NCBI GenBank assembly: GCA_030706735.1
Contig: JAUZNZ010000030.1
Span: 1-57,870, forward strand
Length of the DNA: 57,870 nucleotides
Reading direction: 5' to 3'
Source: Bacteroidota bacterium
GTDB lineage: Bacteria; Bacteroidota; Bacteroidia; Chitinophagales; Chitinophagaceae
Numbering within the stretch: the first letter of the stretch is position 1; every line of letters begins with the position of its first letter. Both the position numbers and the translations under genes were made by a program. Of the stretch, positions 24,088 through 32,707 are shown in pieces. A model generated the notes under the pieces. The model saw nothing but the letters and a program-made list of their open reading frames with translations. It was not told the origin of the DNA and searched no databases.

Positions 24088-24210
24088 ATGACGCCACAAA
24101 ACAAGCAGCCCACCCCCCGATGGGTAAAGGTCTCCGGTCTCCTTGCGATTCTTCTGCTACTGGGCCTGATCATCAGGCACCTCACCGGCCATGGCTTCCA
24201 TCACCATTAA
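24088..24210 (+). CDS. 40-residue single-helix microprotein with His tail
   Basis: A 40-codon gene: polar N-terminus MTPQNKQPTPRW, one transmembrane helix (about residues 14-30, SGLLAILLLLGLII), then a C-terminus RHLTGHGFHHH with five His in ten residues. The TAA stop shares its last A with the ATG of the following membrane protein (TAATG), so the two are translationally coupled. AACTTTGC just upstream (24058-24065) resembles a -7 element. No family recognised; a metal-binding membrane peptide is inferred from the His cluster and the copper island that follows. Confidence 0.65.
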   Translation: MTPQNKQPTPRWVKVSGLLAILLLLGLIIRHLTGHGFHHH

Positions 24211-24716
24211 TGGACATGACTCCTGCCCTCCGCAAGCTGGTGCTGCTCGCGCATATCACCGCCTCCGTCGCCTGGTCCGGCGCCGTGGCCGCCTTCCTGG
24301 CCCTGGCTATCACAGGTCTTAACAGTGCGAACGCACAGATCGTCCGATCCTCCTATCTGGTCATGCCACCCATCACCTGGTATATCATCATACCCCTCGC
24401 CTTCGCCTCCTTGTCTTCCGGCGTCGTGCTCTCCCTGGGTACCAAATGGGGACTATTCCGATATTATTGGGTCCTGGCGAAACTCCTGATAAACAGTTTG
24501 TCCATCCCCATCTTGTTGCTCCATACCCAGGTCATCCGCGCAGTAGCCGGCGCAGCCGCGAAGGCTGCCTTGTCCCCCGCCGATCTCCACGATCAGCGCG
24601 TTCAGCTCGTGACTATTTCCATCGCCGCCCTGCTGGCGCTGCTCGCCGCCGTATTCCTGTCCGTTTACAAGCCCCGCGGCCTGACCCCGTATGGCCAGCG
24701 TAGTCCGCTCAAATAG
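24210..24716 (+). CDS. Four-helix membrane protein (DUF2269-like)
   Basis: 168 residues, starting MDMTPALRKLVLLAHITASVAWSG. Four membrane helices at about 10-35, 50-72, 85-108 and 135-155 dominate. HITASVAWSGA near the start and KWGLFRYYWVLAKL between helices 2 and 3 resemble the DUF2269/CopD-like small membrane proteins. Function unknown. The start overlaps the stop of the microprotein gene by one base. Another frame of the same reading direction is open back to 23880, but that part overlaps the AraC gene and is not coding-like. Confidence 0.75.
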   Translation: MDMTPALRKLVLLAHITASVAWSGAVAAFLALAITGLNSANAQIVRSSYLVMPPITWYIIIPLAFASLSSGVVLSLGTKWGLFRYYWVLAKLLINSLSIPILLLHTQVIRAVAGAAAKAALSPADLHDQRVQLVTISIAALLALLAAVFLSVYKPRGLTPYGQRSPLK

Positions 24717-24744
24717 CCGGAAATTTATTGCGATCTTTGCGTCC

Positions 24745-25317
24745 ATGCGCCTTTATGTCAAAAATATGGTCTGCCAACGATGCGTCCTGGTCGTAAAGCA
24801 GGAGCTCGAAAAGCTGCACCTTCAACCAATACGGATCGTATTGGGGGAAGTTGACCTGCCGCAGCCCCCGACCGATGAACAATTAGACCAACTAAATAGT
24901 CAATTAAAAGCATTAGGCTTTGAATTATTGGACGATCAGAAAAAAAAGCAGATCGAATCCTTCAAAAACCTGATCATCCAGAAAGTTCAAACAGGAGACA
25001 TTGAAGAACATTTCAGCCTTAGCAAATTTCTTTCCAACGCAGTACATAAAGAATATGCTCCCATTACCCGGTTGTTCTCCGAGGTAGAAGGCATCACCAT
25101 CGAGCAGTTCTTCATTTTACAGCGTATCGAAAAGGTCAAAGAGTGGTTGATCTATAATGAATTGACCCTTAGTGAAATTACCTGGAAACTGGGCTACAGC
25201 AGCGTGGCCCACCTTTCCGCGCAATTCAAAAAAGTAACTGGCCTTACGCCAAGCGCCTTCAAAAAAATGGGCGGCAAACGAAATTCAATAGACGACCTTT
25301 CGTCAGCCATCATTTAA
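24745..25317 (+). CDS. HMA-AraC fusion transcription regulator, likely copper sensor
   Basis: 190 residues starting at the ATG at 24745. The N-terminal 65 residues read as a heavy-metal-associated (HMA) fold: MRLYVKNMVCQRCVLVVKQE has the MxCxxC copper-binding pattern (Cys9 and Cys12) and continues as beta-alpha-beta. A linker helix leads to an AraC-type HTH (about 95-180) with LSLSKFLSN-like start, ITIEQFFILQRIEKVKEWL and LSEITWKLGYSSVAHLSAQFKKVTGLTPSAFK. Such a fusion would sense Cu(I) with the HMA part. It lies 75 bases upstream of copA and opens the copper island. Confidence 0.88.
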   Translation: MRLYVKNMVCQRCVLVVKQELEKLHLQPIRIVLGEVDLPQPPTDEQLDQLNSQLKALGFELLDDQKKKQIESFKNLIIQKVQTGDIEEHFSLSKFLSNAVHKEYAPITRLFSEVEGITIEQFFILQRIEKVKEWLIYNELTLSEITWKLGYSSVAHLSAQFKKVTGLTPSAFKKMGGKRNSIDDLSSAII

Positions 25318-25330
25318 ATATAAACCTTTT

Positions 25331-25358
25331 GCAAGATCCTGTAACAATTGCAGGATCT
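25331..25358. promoter_or_regulatory. Inverted repeat between the HMA-AraC gene and copA
   Basis: AGATCCTG (25334-25341) and CAGGATCT (25351-25358) are exact inverted copies with a nine-base spacer, 34 bases before the copA ATG. No T-run follows, so an operator or RNA attenuator is more likely than a terminator. Confidence 0.5.
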
Positions 25359-25392
25359 GCTGATCGAACTTTGGCTCATCAAACGAATAGCC

Positions 25393-27660
25393 ATGCGTTC
25401 CGACAATAAAGATCAAATTGAACCACCCGTCCGCTCGATGCAATTCCCCCTCACCGGCATGAGTTGCGCGTCCTGCGCCGGTTCCATAGAATCAATACTG
25501 AATGCGCAGGCAGGGGTAGCCAGGGCAGTCGTAAATTTTGCCGCTAACAACGTGCTCGTAGAATTTGACCCTGCCATTGTCCAGCCGAAGGATTTGAAAC
25601 TTGCCGTAAATGGTATCGGATATGATATGATCATCGATGATACGGAAGAGCGCCGGGAAGAATTGGAAGACCTGCGCCGGAAAGACCTGGATCGATTACG
25701 CAACCGCACAATAATAGCGATCCTCCTGGCCACCCCGCTCGTGATTATCGGAATGTTTTTCACGCATGTCCCGTATGTAAATTTCATTTTATGGGGGCTT
25801 TCAACGCCGGTTATATTGTGGCTGGGCCGCCAGTTCTTTATAACCGCCTGGAAGCGTGCAAAACATCGATCCGCCAATATGGATACGCTGGTGGCCTTGA
25901 GTACGGGTATGGCTTACCTGTTTAGCCTCTTTAATATGCTGTTCCCGGAGTTCTGGGAGAGCAGGGGGCTGAAAGCGCATGTTTATTTTGAAGCCGCTTC
26001 AGTGGTGATTGCCCTTGTCCTGTTAGGCAAGCTATTGGAAGAAAGGGCCAGGGCGAAGACCTCATCGGCGATCAAAAAGTTGATCGGTCTGCAGCCGAAT
26101 TCAGTACATATCGTCCACGCAGACGGTCATACCATGGAAATCCCCATCTCCCGGGTTAAGATCGGCGACGTATTGCTGGTTAAGCCAGGGGAAAAGATAG
26201 CCGTGGACGGCATCGTGAAGGAGGGGCAATCCTATGTGGATGAAAGCATGATAACGGGTGAACCGATACCCGTTCTAAAGGAAAAGAGCAGCAGGATATT
26301 TGCCGGGACCATCAATCAGAAAGGCAGCATTCAGCTGGCAGCCGAAAAAGTGGGCGGCGATACGTTACTGGCTCAGATTGTCAAAAAGGTGCAGGAGGCG
26401 CAGGGCAGCAAAGCGCCGGTACAAAAACTGGTAGATAAGATCGCCGGCATCTTTGTACCCATCGTGATCGGCATTGCCGTTCTGGCCTTTATTGCATGGG
26501 GCATATGGGGCGGTCAAAATGGCTTCACCCAGGGGCTTCTGGCCGCGGTCACCGTTTTGGTGATTGCCTGTCCCTGTGCATTGGGATTGGCGACGCCTAC
26601 GGCAATCATGGTCGGAGTGGGCAAAGGGGCCGAAAACGGGATCCTGATCAAGGATGCGGAAAGCCTGGAATTATCCTATAAGGTTAACGCCATAGTCCTC
26701 GATAAGACGGGAACGGTAACGGAAGGCAAACCTGCCGTATCCGATATCTACTGGCTCAACAATCCAAAAACAGAGCTTGAGAATATCCTGTATAGTATCG
26801 AGCAATCATCCGAACATCCATTGGCGGAAGCCGTAGTAGCCCATCTCAGGCCAAACGCGCGGCTGGTCTCCTTGACGGGCGTCTACAGCGTGACAGGCAA
26901 AGGAATTCAAGCCATCCACGAGGGCACGACCTACTATGTTGGCAACGAACGCTTCCTGGAGGAAAAGAACTGCGCGGTCACTGCAGAACTTCGCGAAAAA
27001 GCCGGGATATGGGCCGGTGACGGAAAAACGATCATCTACTTTGCAAAAGGTCAGGATACGATAGCCATACTGGCTATCTCCGACCAGGTGAAGCCTTCCT
27101 CCAAAGACGCCGTATACGCTTTGCAGAACATGGGCATCGAGGTATACATGCTGACCGGGGATAATCGCCAAACGGCCGCGGCGGTAGCCGGCCAGGTCGG
27201 CATTAAGGAATATCGGGCGGAATGTATGCCGGATGAAAAAGCCGCGTTTATCAGGCAATTGCAGGAACAAGGCAAAGTCGTCGCGATGGTGGGGGACGGC
27301 ATCAATGATAGTCAGGCGCTGGCCCAGGCAAACGTGAGCATGGCAATGGGCAAAGGAACCGATATAGCGATGGATGTGGCGAAAATGACGCTGATGAGCG
27401 CCGACCTTTCCCGAATTCCGGCAGCTATCCGGTTGTCAAAAATGACGATCGCCACCGTTCGCCAAAACCTGTTCTGGGCATTTGTCTACAATATTATCGG
27501 CATTCCCATTGCAGCAGGGGTATTATACCCGTTTACGGGGTTTCTGTTGAATCCAATGATCGCCGGTGCGGCCATGGCATTAAGCTCTGTTTCCGTTGTC
27601 ACGAACAGTTTGCGATTGAAACGTGTTAAATTAATGCGCCATAATAATCTCAATAGATAG
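25393..27660 (+). CDS. copA: Cu(I)-exporting P1B-type ATPase
   Basis: 755 residues from the ATG at 25393. One N-terminal HMA domain (GMSCASCAGSIESIL, about 22-85), eight membrane helices, the actuator TGEPIPV motif, CPC in transmembrane helix 6 (Cys393-Pro-Cys395), DKTGT with phosphorylated Asp437, the SEHPLAEAV ATP-site His-Pro, and the hinge GDGINDSQALAQA. The helix 7-8 MSSVSVVTNSLRL-type end is the Cu/Ag P1B-1 signature. It pumps Cu(I) or Ag(I) from the cytoplasm to the periplasm, where the Cus-like pump encoded downstream can take over. The open frame before the ATG belongs to the leader. Confidence 0.97.
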   Translation: MRSDNKDQIEPPVRSMQFPLTGMSCASCAGSIESILNAQAGVARAVVNFAANNVLVEFDPAIVQPKDLKLAVNGIGYDMIIDDTEERREELEDLRRKDLDRLRNRTIIAILLATPLVIIGMFFTHVPYVNFILWGLSTPVILWLGRQFFITAWKRAKHRSANMDTLVALSTGMAYLFSLFNMLFPEFWESRGLKAHVYFEAASVVIALVLLGKLLEERARAKTSSAIKKLIGLQPNSVHIVHADGHTMEIPISRVKIGDVLLVKPGEKIAVDGIVKEGQSYVDESMITGEPIPVLKEKSSRIFAGTINQKGSIQLAAEKVGGDTLLAQIVKKVQEAQGSKAPVQKLVDKIAGIFVPIVIGIAVLAFIAWGIWGGQNGFTQGLLAAVTVLVIACPCALGLATPTAIMVGVGKGAENGILIKDAESLELSYKVNAIVLDKTGTVTEGKPAVSDIYWLNNPKTELENILYSIEQSSEHPLAEAVVAHLRPNARLVSLTGVYSVTGKGIQAIHEGTTYYVGNERFLEEKNCAVTAELREKAGIWAGDGKTIIYFAKGQDTIAILAISDQVKPSSKDAVYALQNMGIEVYMLTGDNRQTAAAVAGQVGIKEYRAECMPDEKAAFIRQLQEQGKVVAMVGDGINDSQALAQANVSMAMGKGTDIAMDVAKMTLMSADLSRIPAAIRLSKMTIATVRQNLFWAFVYNIIGIPIAAGVLYPFTGFLLNPMIAGAAMALSSVSVVTNSLRLKRVKLMRHNNLNR

Positions 27661-27691
27661 AAAATTATTCTAACTTTATGAGGAATTCGGG

Positions 27692-28108
27692 ATGAAAAAG
27701 TTCGTAACGACCATATTGGCCCTCGTCTATCTCACTACATCAGTCGGAGCAACCATCCATTGGCATTATTGCATGGGTAAACTGATCTCTTGGGGCTTAA
27801 CCGATCGGGCTACCGGGAATTGTTCGTACTGCGGCATGCCCAAAAGCAATCACGACAACCATGCCCGGTCAGGCAGGAACGGTTGCTGCAAAGACGAGCA
27901 CAAGCACATTAAGCTGGATAAAGATCAAAACCTCACCGGATCCGCCTATAAACTGCCGCCTCTTCCCTTGAACATCCCGGCTACACACCCGGCCCCGCTC
28001 ACGGATACCTTCGTTTCTGCATATACAGTGATCTACCCCACGTCCAATGCGCCGCCGGACCCGGTCAAAGTGCCCGCATTCCTTCGCAATCGCAATTTCC
28101 GCATTTAG
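27692..28108 (+). CDS. HYC_CC_PP-type secreted protein, Cys/His rich
   Basis: 138 residues with a signal peptide (MKKFVTTILALVYLTTSVGA). The mature N-part has IHWHYCMGKLISWG (the HYC motif), then CSYCGMPK, a His-rich segment SNHDNHARSG, NGCCKDEHKH (the CC motif) and a Pro-rich PPLPLNIP (the PP motif). These features define a Bacteroidota family that NCBI calls HYC_CC_PP; its function is not known. Cys and His clusters and its position between copA and the RND pump suggest a periplasmic copper-binding protein; that is inference. It starts 31 bases after copA. Confidence 0.88.
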   Translation: MKKFVTTILALVYLTTSVGATIHWHYCMGKLISWGLTDRATGNCSYCGMPKSNHDNHARSGRNGCCKDEHKHIKLDKDQNLTGSAYKLPPLPLNIPATHPAPLTDTFVSAYTVIYPTSNAPPDPVKVPAFLRNRNFRI

Positions 28109-28204
28109 TACCTCCCCAATCCCCGACATCCTGTCCGGGAAGGTCTTCCGACTCATGGCCCTTACCATGACCTCCGCACATTCTTTTTACCTATTGACAA
28201 TCCT

Positions 28205-29491
28205 ATGGTTCATAAATTAATTGAGCTGTCCCTCCGCAACAGGTACGTGGTGCTCGTCATAGCGCTGGGCCTGTTCGTCTGGGGAATACTTGCGGTAAAG
28301 CAAAATCCGGTAGATGCCATACCGGATCTTTCCGAAAACCAGGTCATTGTATTCACCGAATGGATAGGACGAAGCCCCCAGATCATCGAAGACCAGGTCA
28401 CCTACCCGCTGGTGAGCAATTTGCAGGGTATACCCAAAGTAAAGAACATCCGGGGCACTTCGATGTTCGGCATGAGCTTCGTTTACGTGGTCTTCGAAGA
28501 TAACGTGGATATCTATTGGGCCCGCACCCGCGTGCTGGAAAGATTGAACTACGCGCAGCGATTATTGCCGCCCGGCATAACCCCGGCGCTTGGACCGGAC
28601 GGCACCGGCGTGGGTCATATTTTCTGGTATCATCTGAATGCGCCGAAGATGGACCTTGGCGAACAACGGGCATTGCAGGATTGGTACGTCAAATTTGCCC
28701 TGCAAACGGTTCCGGGCGTGGCGGAAGTCGCTTCTTTCGGCGGTTTTGAAAAGCAATACCAGCTTGTCGTCGACCCGGTTAAGCTGCAGTATTATAATCT
28801 TTCGCTCATGGATATCATAACAAAGGTGAAGGCCGGCAATAGCGACGTCGGAGGGAGAAAATTTGAAATGAGCGATAGGGCCTATATCATTCGGGGACTG
28901 GGCTATATCAAAAATAAGGAGGATATCGAAAGCATTGCATTGGCCAATAATGGCGGCATACCGGTGCGTGTCAGAGATGTTGCCACCGTGCAAATGGGAG
29001 GCGATTTGCGGCTCGGCATATTCGATGCCAATGGACAGGGAGAAGTAGTAGGCGGCATCGTGGTCATGCGTTACGGGGAAAATGCGGACAAGGTGATCAA
29101 CGCCGTAAAAACGAAAATGACCGATGTGCAAAAAGGCTTGCCCGCAGGGGTCACGTTTAAGATCGATTATGATCGCAGCGACCTCATTGAGGCGGCCATC
29201 GGCAACATAAAGGATAAGCTCATCGAAGAGATCAGTATCGTATGCATCATCGTGATCCTTTTTCTTTTGCATTGGCGGAGTGCCATGAGCATTATCATCC
29301 AGATACCGATCACTATCGGGATCAGCTTTATCCTCCTCAATGCATTTGGCCTTTCCTCGAATATCATGTCACTGACCGGCGTGGCGCTCGCCATTGGGGT
29401 CATCGTGGACAATGGCATCATTATGAGTGAGAATGCCCATCGGCATTTGTCCGAATGGCAAAACAGTCAGCCCCCTAACCAGTCAATATGA
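28205..29491 (+). CDS. CusA-type RND metal efflux pump, N-terminal half
   Basis: 428 residues covering the first part of a CusA/CzcA pump: transmembrane helix 1 (about 12-30), the first periplasmic loop with NPVDAIPDLSENQVIV and YPLVSNLQGIPKVKNIRGTS, then helices 2-4 at about 340-410. Asp402 in AIGVIVDNG is the transmembrane helix 4 proton-relay residue (E. coli CusA Asp405). The protein stops after SENAHRHLSEWQ and a short polar tail, in the cytoplasmic loop between helices 4 and 5. The second half is the next gene, overlapping by ATGA (29488-29491). In most bacteria this is one protein of about 1,040 residues. Confidence 0.93.
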   Translation: MVHKLIELSLRNRYVVLVIALGLFVWGILAVKQNPVDAIPDLSENQVIVFTEWIGRSPQIIEDQVTYPLVSNLQGIPKVKNIRGTSMFGMSFVYVVFEDNVDIYWARTRVLERLNYAQRLLPPGITPALGPDGTGVGHIFWYHLNAPKMDLGEQRALQDWYVKFALQTVPGVAEVASFGGFEKQYQLVVDPVKLQYYNLSLMDIITKVKAGNSDVGGRKFEMSDRAYIIRGLGYIKNKEDIESIALANNGGIPVRVRDVATVQMGGDLRLGIFDANGQGEVVGGIVVMRYGENADKVINAVKTKMTDVQKGLPAGVTFKIDYDRSDLIEAAIGNIKDKLIEEISIVCIIVILFLLHWRSAMSIIIQIPITIGISFILLNAFGLSSNIMSLTGVALAIGVIVDNGIIMSENAHRHLSEWQNSQPPNQSI

Positions 29492-31431
29492 ACAATAAAG
29501 CAAATAAACGAAAATGGTGGAGGTCGGATTATCGGAAGATCCCGGAAGCCGAACGCCTGAGCATTATTGAGCGCGCATGCAAGCAGGTTTCCCGCGGGGT
29601 ATTCTTTTCGACCGTCATCATCATAACGTCCTTTCTGCCGGTCTTTTTGCTGACGGGTCAGGAAGGAAAACTATTTCATCCCCTGGCATATACCAAATCC
29701 TTTATCCTGATGGTGGACGCCCTCCTGGTGGTGACGCTCGCCCCGGCATTGATCTCCTTTTTTATGCGGGGTAAATTCAAGGCGGAAACGGCTAACCCGA
29801 TCAACCGTTTTTTGGAGGGGGTCTATGAGCCAATCATACGCGCTTGCATCAAATGGCGAAAGACGACGATTGCCATTAATCTCATCGCCCTGATGATCAG
29901 CATCCCGATGCTGATGAGCCTGGGAACGGAATTTATGCCCCCCCTGGATGAAGGCACCGTCCTGTTCATGCCTGTTACCTTGCCCGACGTCTCCAACGGA
30001 GAGGTTAAACGCATCTTGCAGGTACAGGACAAGATCATCTCCACCGTTCCGGAAGTAAGAACGGTCTTGGGAAAGGCCGGGAGAGCCAACACGGCTACCG
30101 ACAATTCCCCCGTCAGCATGATCGAAACCATTGTCATGCTGAAACCAAAAGAGGAATGGCGGAAAGGGGTCACAAAAAATGACATCATCAATGAACTGAA
30201 TAGCAAATTGCAGATACCCGGGGTGACCAATGGGTGGACGCAACCCATTATCAACCGTATCAATATGCTTTCGACCGGCATTCGTACGGATGTGGGCGTA
30301 AAGGTATACGGCCAAAACCTCGACAGTATTTATGCGTTCTCGCAGGTAATAAAAAAGGAACTGGAAGGCATCAACGGCGTAAAGGATCTGTATGTCGAAC
30401 CCATTACCGGCGGCAAATATATCGATATCCGCATCAAACGGGAACAGATCGCCCGCTACAACCTGAGCGTGGATGATGTCAATTCGGTCATTGAAACCGC
30501 CTTGGGAGGCGTTCAGATAACCACTACCATTGAAGGCCGCCAGCGCTTCTCGGTAAATGCCAGGTTCGGACAGGATTTCCGGAACAATATCGAGGCATTA
30601 AAGCGGTTGCAGGTACAAACGACGGGTTTTGGCCCCATCCCTTTGCAGGCCGTCGCGGATGTGGCCGTGACCGAAGGGCCGCCCATGATCAATTCGGAAA
30701 ATGCATTGCTTCGTGGCACGGTGTTATTTAACGTGCGCGAGAGGGATCTGGGCAGCACCGTGTCGGAAGCACAGCAACGATTGGATCAGGTGATCGGAAA
30801 AATGCCAACAGGTTATTTCCTGGAATGGAGCGGCCAATACGAGAACCTGATACGAGGCGAAAAGACCTTGAAGATGATCTTGCCGGTCGTGCTCCTTGTT
30901 ATCTTCTTCAGCATGTATCTTGCCTTCCATTCTGCCAGGGAAGCCCTCCTCAGTCTGATCACCATTCCCTTTGCGCTCATCGGAGGAGCCTACCTGATCT
31001 ATTTCTGGGGAGTGAACCTGTCGATCGCCGTGGCCGTTGGATTTATCGCCTTGTTTGGTCTGGCGGTCGAAACCAATATCGTCATGATCATCTATCTCAA
31101 TGACGCCATGCAGCAGCTGGTAGCCAAAAAAGGGAACTCCGGGACAGCAATTACCAAAGAGGATCTGAGAGAGTACACGATCCACGGCGCTGCTAAGCGG
31201 TTGCGTCCCAAGATCATGACCGTGAGCGTGACGCTCTTCGCGCTCGTTCCGATCTTATGGAGCTCCGGCGTAGGCAGCGACGTCATGAAACCCATCGTGC
31301 TTCCCATGGTAGGAGGCGTCATTACGTCCGCCATCTATATTTTGTTGGTTACCCCCCTGGTCTTTTTGATGGAGAAGGAATATGAGTTAAAGAAATTCGG
31401 CAAAATAGACGTGCAGGAAATAACCCATTAA
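29488..31431 (+). CDS. CusA-type RND metal efflux pump, C-terminal half
   Basis: 647 residues starting in the cytoplasmic loop before transmembrane helix 5 and running to the normal C-terminus. After a basic start (NNKANKRKWWRSDYRK) it resumes CusA sequence at SIIERACKQVSRGVFFSTVI. Three methionines at 161, 211 and 260 (LFMPVTLP, VSMIETI, INMLSTGIRT) match the E. coli CusA copper triad Met573, Met623 and Met672 in both context and spacing (50 and 49), so Cu(I)/Ag(I) transport is strongly suggested. The second half also has the transmembrane helix 7-12 part and ends normally. A TAA four codons upstream in its frame shows the start is a true re-initiation. Confidence 0.93.
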   Translation: MNNKANKRKWWRSDYRKIPEAERLSIIERACKQVSRGVFFSTVIIITSFLPVFLLTGQEGKLFHPLAYTKSFILMVDALLVVTLAPALISFFMRGKFKAETANPINRFLEGVYEPIIRACIKWRKTTIAINLIALMISIPMLMSLGTEFMPPLDEGTVLFMPVTLPDVSNGEVKRILQVQDKIISTVPEVRTVLGKAGRANTATDNSPVSMIETIVMLKPKEEWRKGVTKNDIINELNSKLQIPGVTNGWTQPIINRINMLSTGIRTDVGVKVYGQNLDSIYAFSQVIKKELEGINGVKDLYVEPITGGKYIDIRIKREQIARYNLSVDDVNSVIETALGGVQITTTIEGRQRFSVNARFGQDFRNNIEALKRLQVQTTGFGPIPLQAVADVAVTEGPPMINSENALLRGTVLFNVRERDLGSTVSEAQQRLDQVIGKMPTGYFLEWSGQYENLIRGEKTLKMILPVVLLVIFFSMYLAFHSAREALLSLITIPFALIGGAYLIYFWGVNLSIAVAVGFIALFGLAVETNIVMIIYLNDAMQQLVAKKGNSGTAITKEDLREYTIHGAAKRLRPKIMTVSVTLFALVPILWSSGVGSDVMKPIVLPMVGGVITSAIYILLVTPLVFLMEKEYELKKFGKIDVQEITH

Positions 31432-31446
31432 GTACAATCATTGATC

Positions 31447-32700
31447 ATGAAACCTATTATTTCGCTTTGCCTGCTCATCGGCGCCTTTCATCAGGGGGCA
31501 ACAGCACAAACCCTGAAATTGACCGATATTTTGGATACGATCAGGCGATCGCATCCTTCAGTAAAAATGTACGATGCAGAGATCCGATCGATGGATGCGG
31601 CAGCTAAAGGCGCTCATAGCTGGATGGCCCCCGAGATTTCAACCGGCTTCTGGATGACGCCTTATAACGTCAACTTGTGGAAAAGAGACGCCTCGGGTGC
31701 AGCAGGCATGGGGCAATACATGATCTCGGGGGAACAAATGTTCCCCAATAAGAAATACAACGATGCCAATGCGGCCTATATGGAGTCCTTGTCCTCCGTA
31801 GAGAAGGAAAATAAGAATGCCGGGCTGAATGAACTGTTTGCCGCCGCAAAGGAGAATTATAATAGCTGGATCGTCATCCAAAAGAAAATAGCCCTGATCG
31901 AAGAGGACGGCAGACTGCTGCAACTGATGGTCACCAATGCAGAAACAAGGTATAAGAACGGACTGGGAAAGATCAGCGCGTATTATAAGGCTACGGCGGC
32001 ATTGGCCAACCTGGCCAATTTGCGCGTCATGCTGGAAAACGACGCCATTCAACGACGCATTGCGCTCAATACGCTGATGCACCGGGACAGATCGACGGCA
32101 TTTTCCATCGATACGGCCTATACGGTATCCGACTACAGCGCTACCCTGTTTGACAGTACCCTATTTTACGCAGGCCGCAGCGATATCAAAGCCATTGACA
32201 GGAATATCCAATCGGTGTACCTGAAGGAACAAATGGAAAAGCAGAGTCTTGCTCCCCAGTTCGGCGTGCAGTTCAGTCACATGTTCGGGTTCGGCGGGCT
32301 CCCCCAGCAGTTCTCCCTGATGGGTATTATGCGGATTCCGTTTGCCAGATGGTCGGCCAGGGAAAGCAAAGCAAACATCGAAAGCCTCAGGTGGAAAGCG
32401 GTCTCGCTGGAAGGTCAAAAAGAGGCCATGGCCAATGAATATGCCGGGATGGCCGATGGCATCCGGCAGGATATGGCGGCAAAACAACGGCAGTTGCAAC
32501 TTTTTGAAAAGAACATCATTCCGGCACTGAGAAAGAATTACCAAAGTATGCTCCTGGGATACGAGCAAAATACGGAAGAATTGTTTGCCCTCTATGATGC
32601 CTGGGAAACATTGAACAATACACAACTCGAATACCTGGACCAGGTGCAGCAATTGCTCAGCTTGCAGGTTAACCTGGAAAAGATACTGGAGATTAAATAA
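31447..32700 (+). CDS. TolC-family outer-membrane channel of the Cus-like pump
   Basis: 417 residues with a signal peptide (MKPIISLCLLIGAFHQGATAQ). The mature part is TolC-like: long alpha-helical coiled segments (about 70-190 and 290-400) with two strand regions around 40-70 and 230-270 that form the outer-membrane barrel. Segments such as NAGLNELFAAAKENYNSWIV and LGKISAYYKATAALANLAN fit the helical barrel. It gives the exit duct for the RND pump encoded just upstream; the start is 15 bases after the pump gene ends, and the adaptor gene follows 7 bases downstream. Confidence 0.9.
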   Translation: MKPIISLCLLIGAFHQGATAQTLKLTDILDTIRRSHPSVKMYDAEIRSMDAAAKGAHSWMAPEISTGFWMTPYNVNLWKRDASGAAGMGQYMISGEQMFPNKKYNDANAAYMESLSSVEKENKNAGLNELFAAAKENYNSWIVIQKKIALIEEDGRLLQLMVTNAETRYKNGLGKISAYYKATAALANLANLRVMLENDAIQRRIALNTLMHRDRSTAFSIDTAYTVSDYSATLFDSTLFYAGRSDIKAIDRNIQSVYLKEQMEKQSLAPQFGVQFSHMFGFGGLPQQFSLMGIMRIPFARWSARESKANIESLRWKAVSLEGQKEAMANEYAGMADGIRQDMAAKQRQLQLFEKNIIPALRKNYQSMLLGYEQNTEELFALYDAWETLNNTQLEYLDQVQQLLSLQVNLEKILEIK

Positions 32701-32707
32701 GTCGATC

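Noticed and set aside
23880-24209. Extending the four-helix membrane protein upstream to 23880
   Set aside because: The extension overlaps the AraC/GyrI gene and the microprotein and does not look like protein; the ATG at 24210 is coupled to the microprotein stop.
29450-29500. Explaining split cusA by one missing or extra base in the C5 tract at 29471-29475
   Set aside because: A shift there would hit the TAA in the second frame before reaching the ATG, so no single change in that tract rejoins the halves; error elsewhere remains to be checked.
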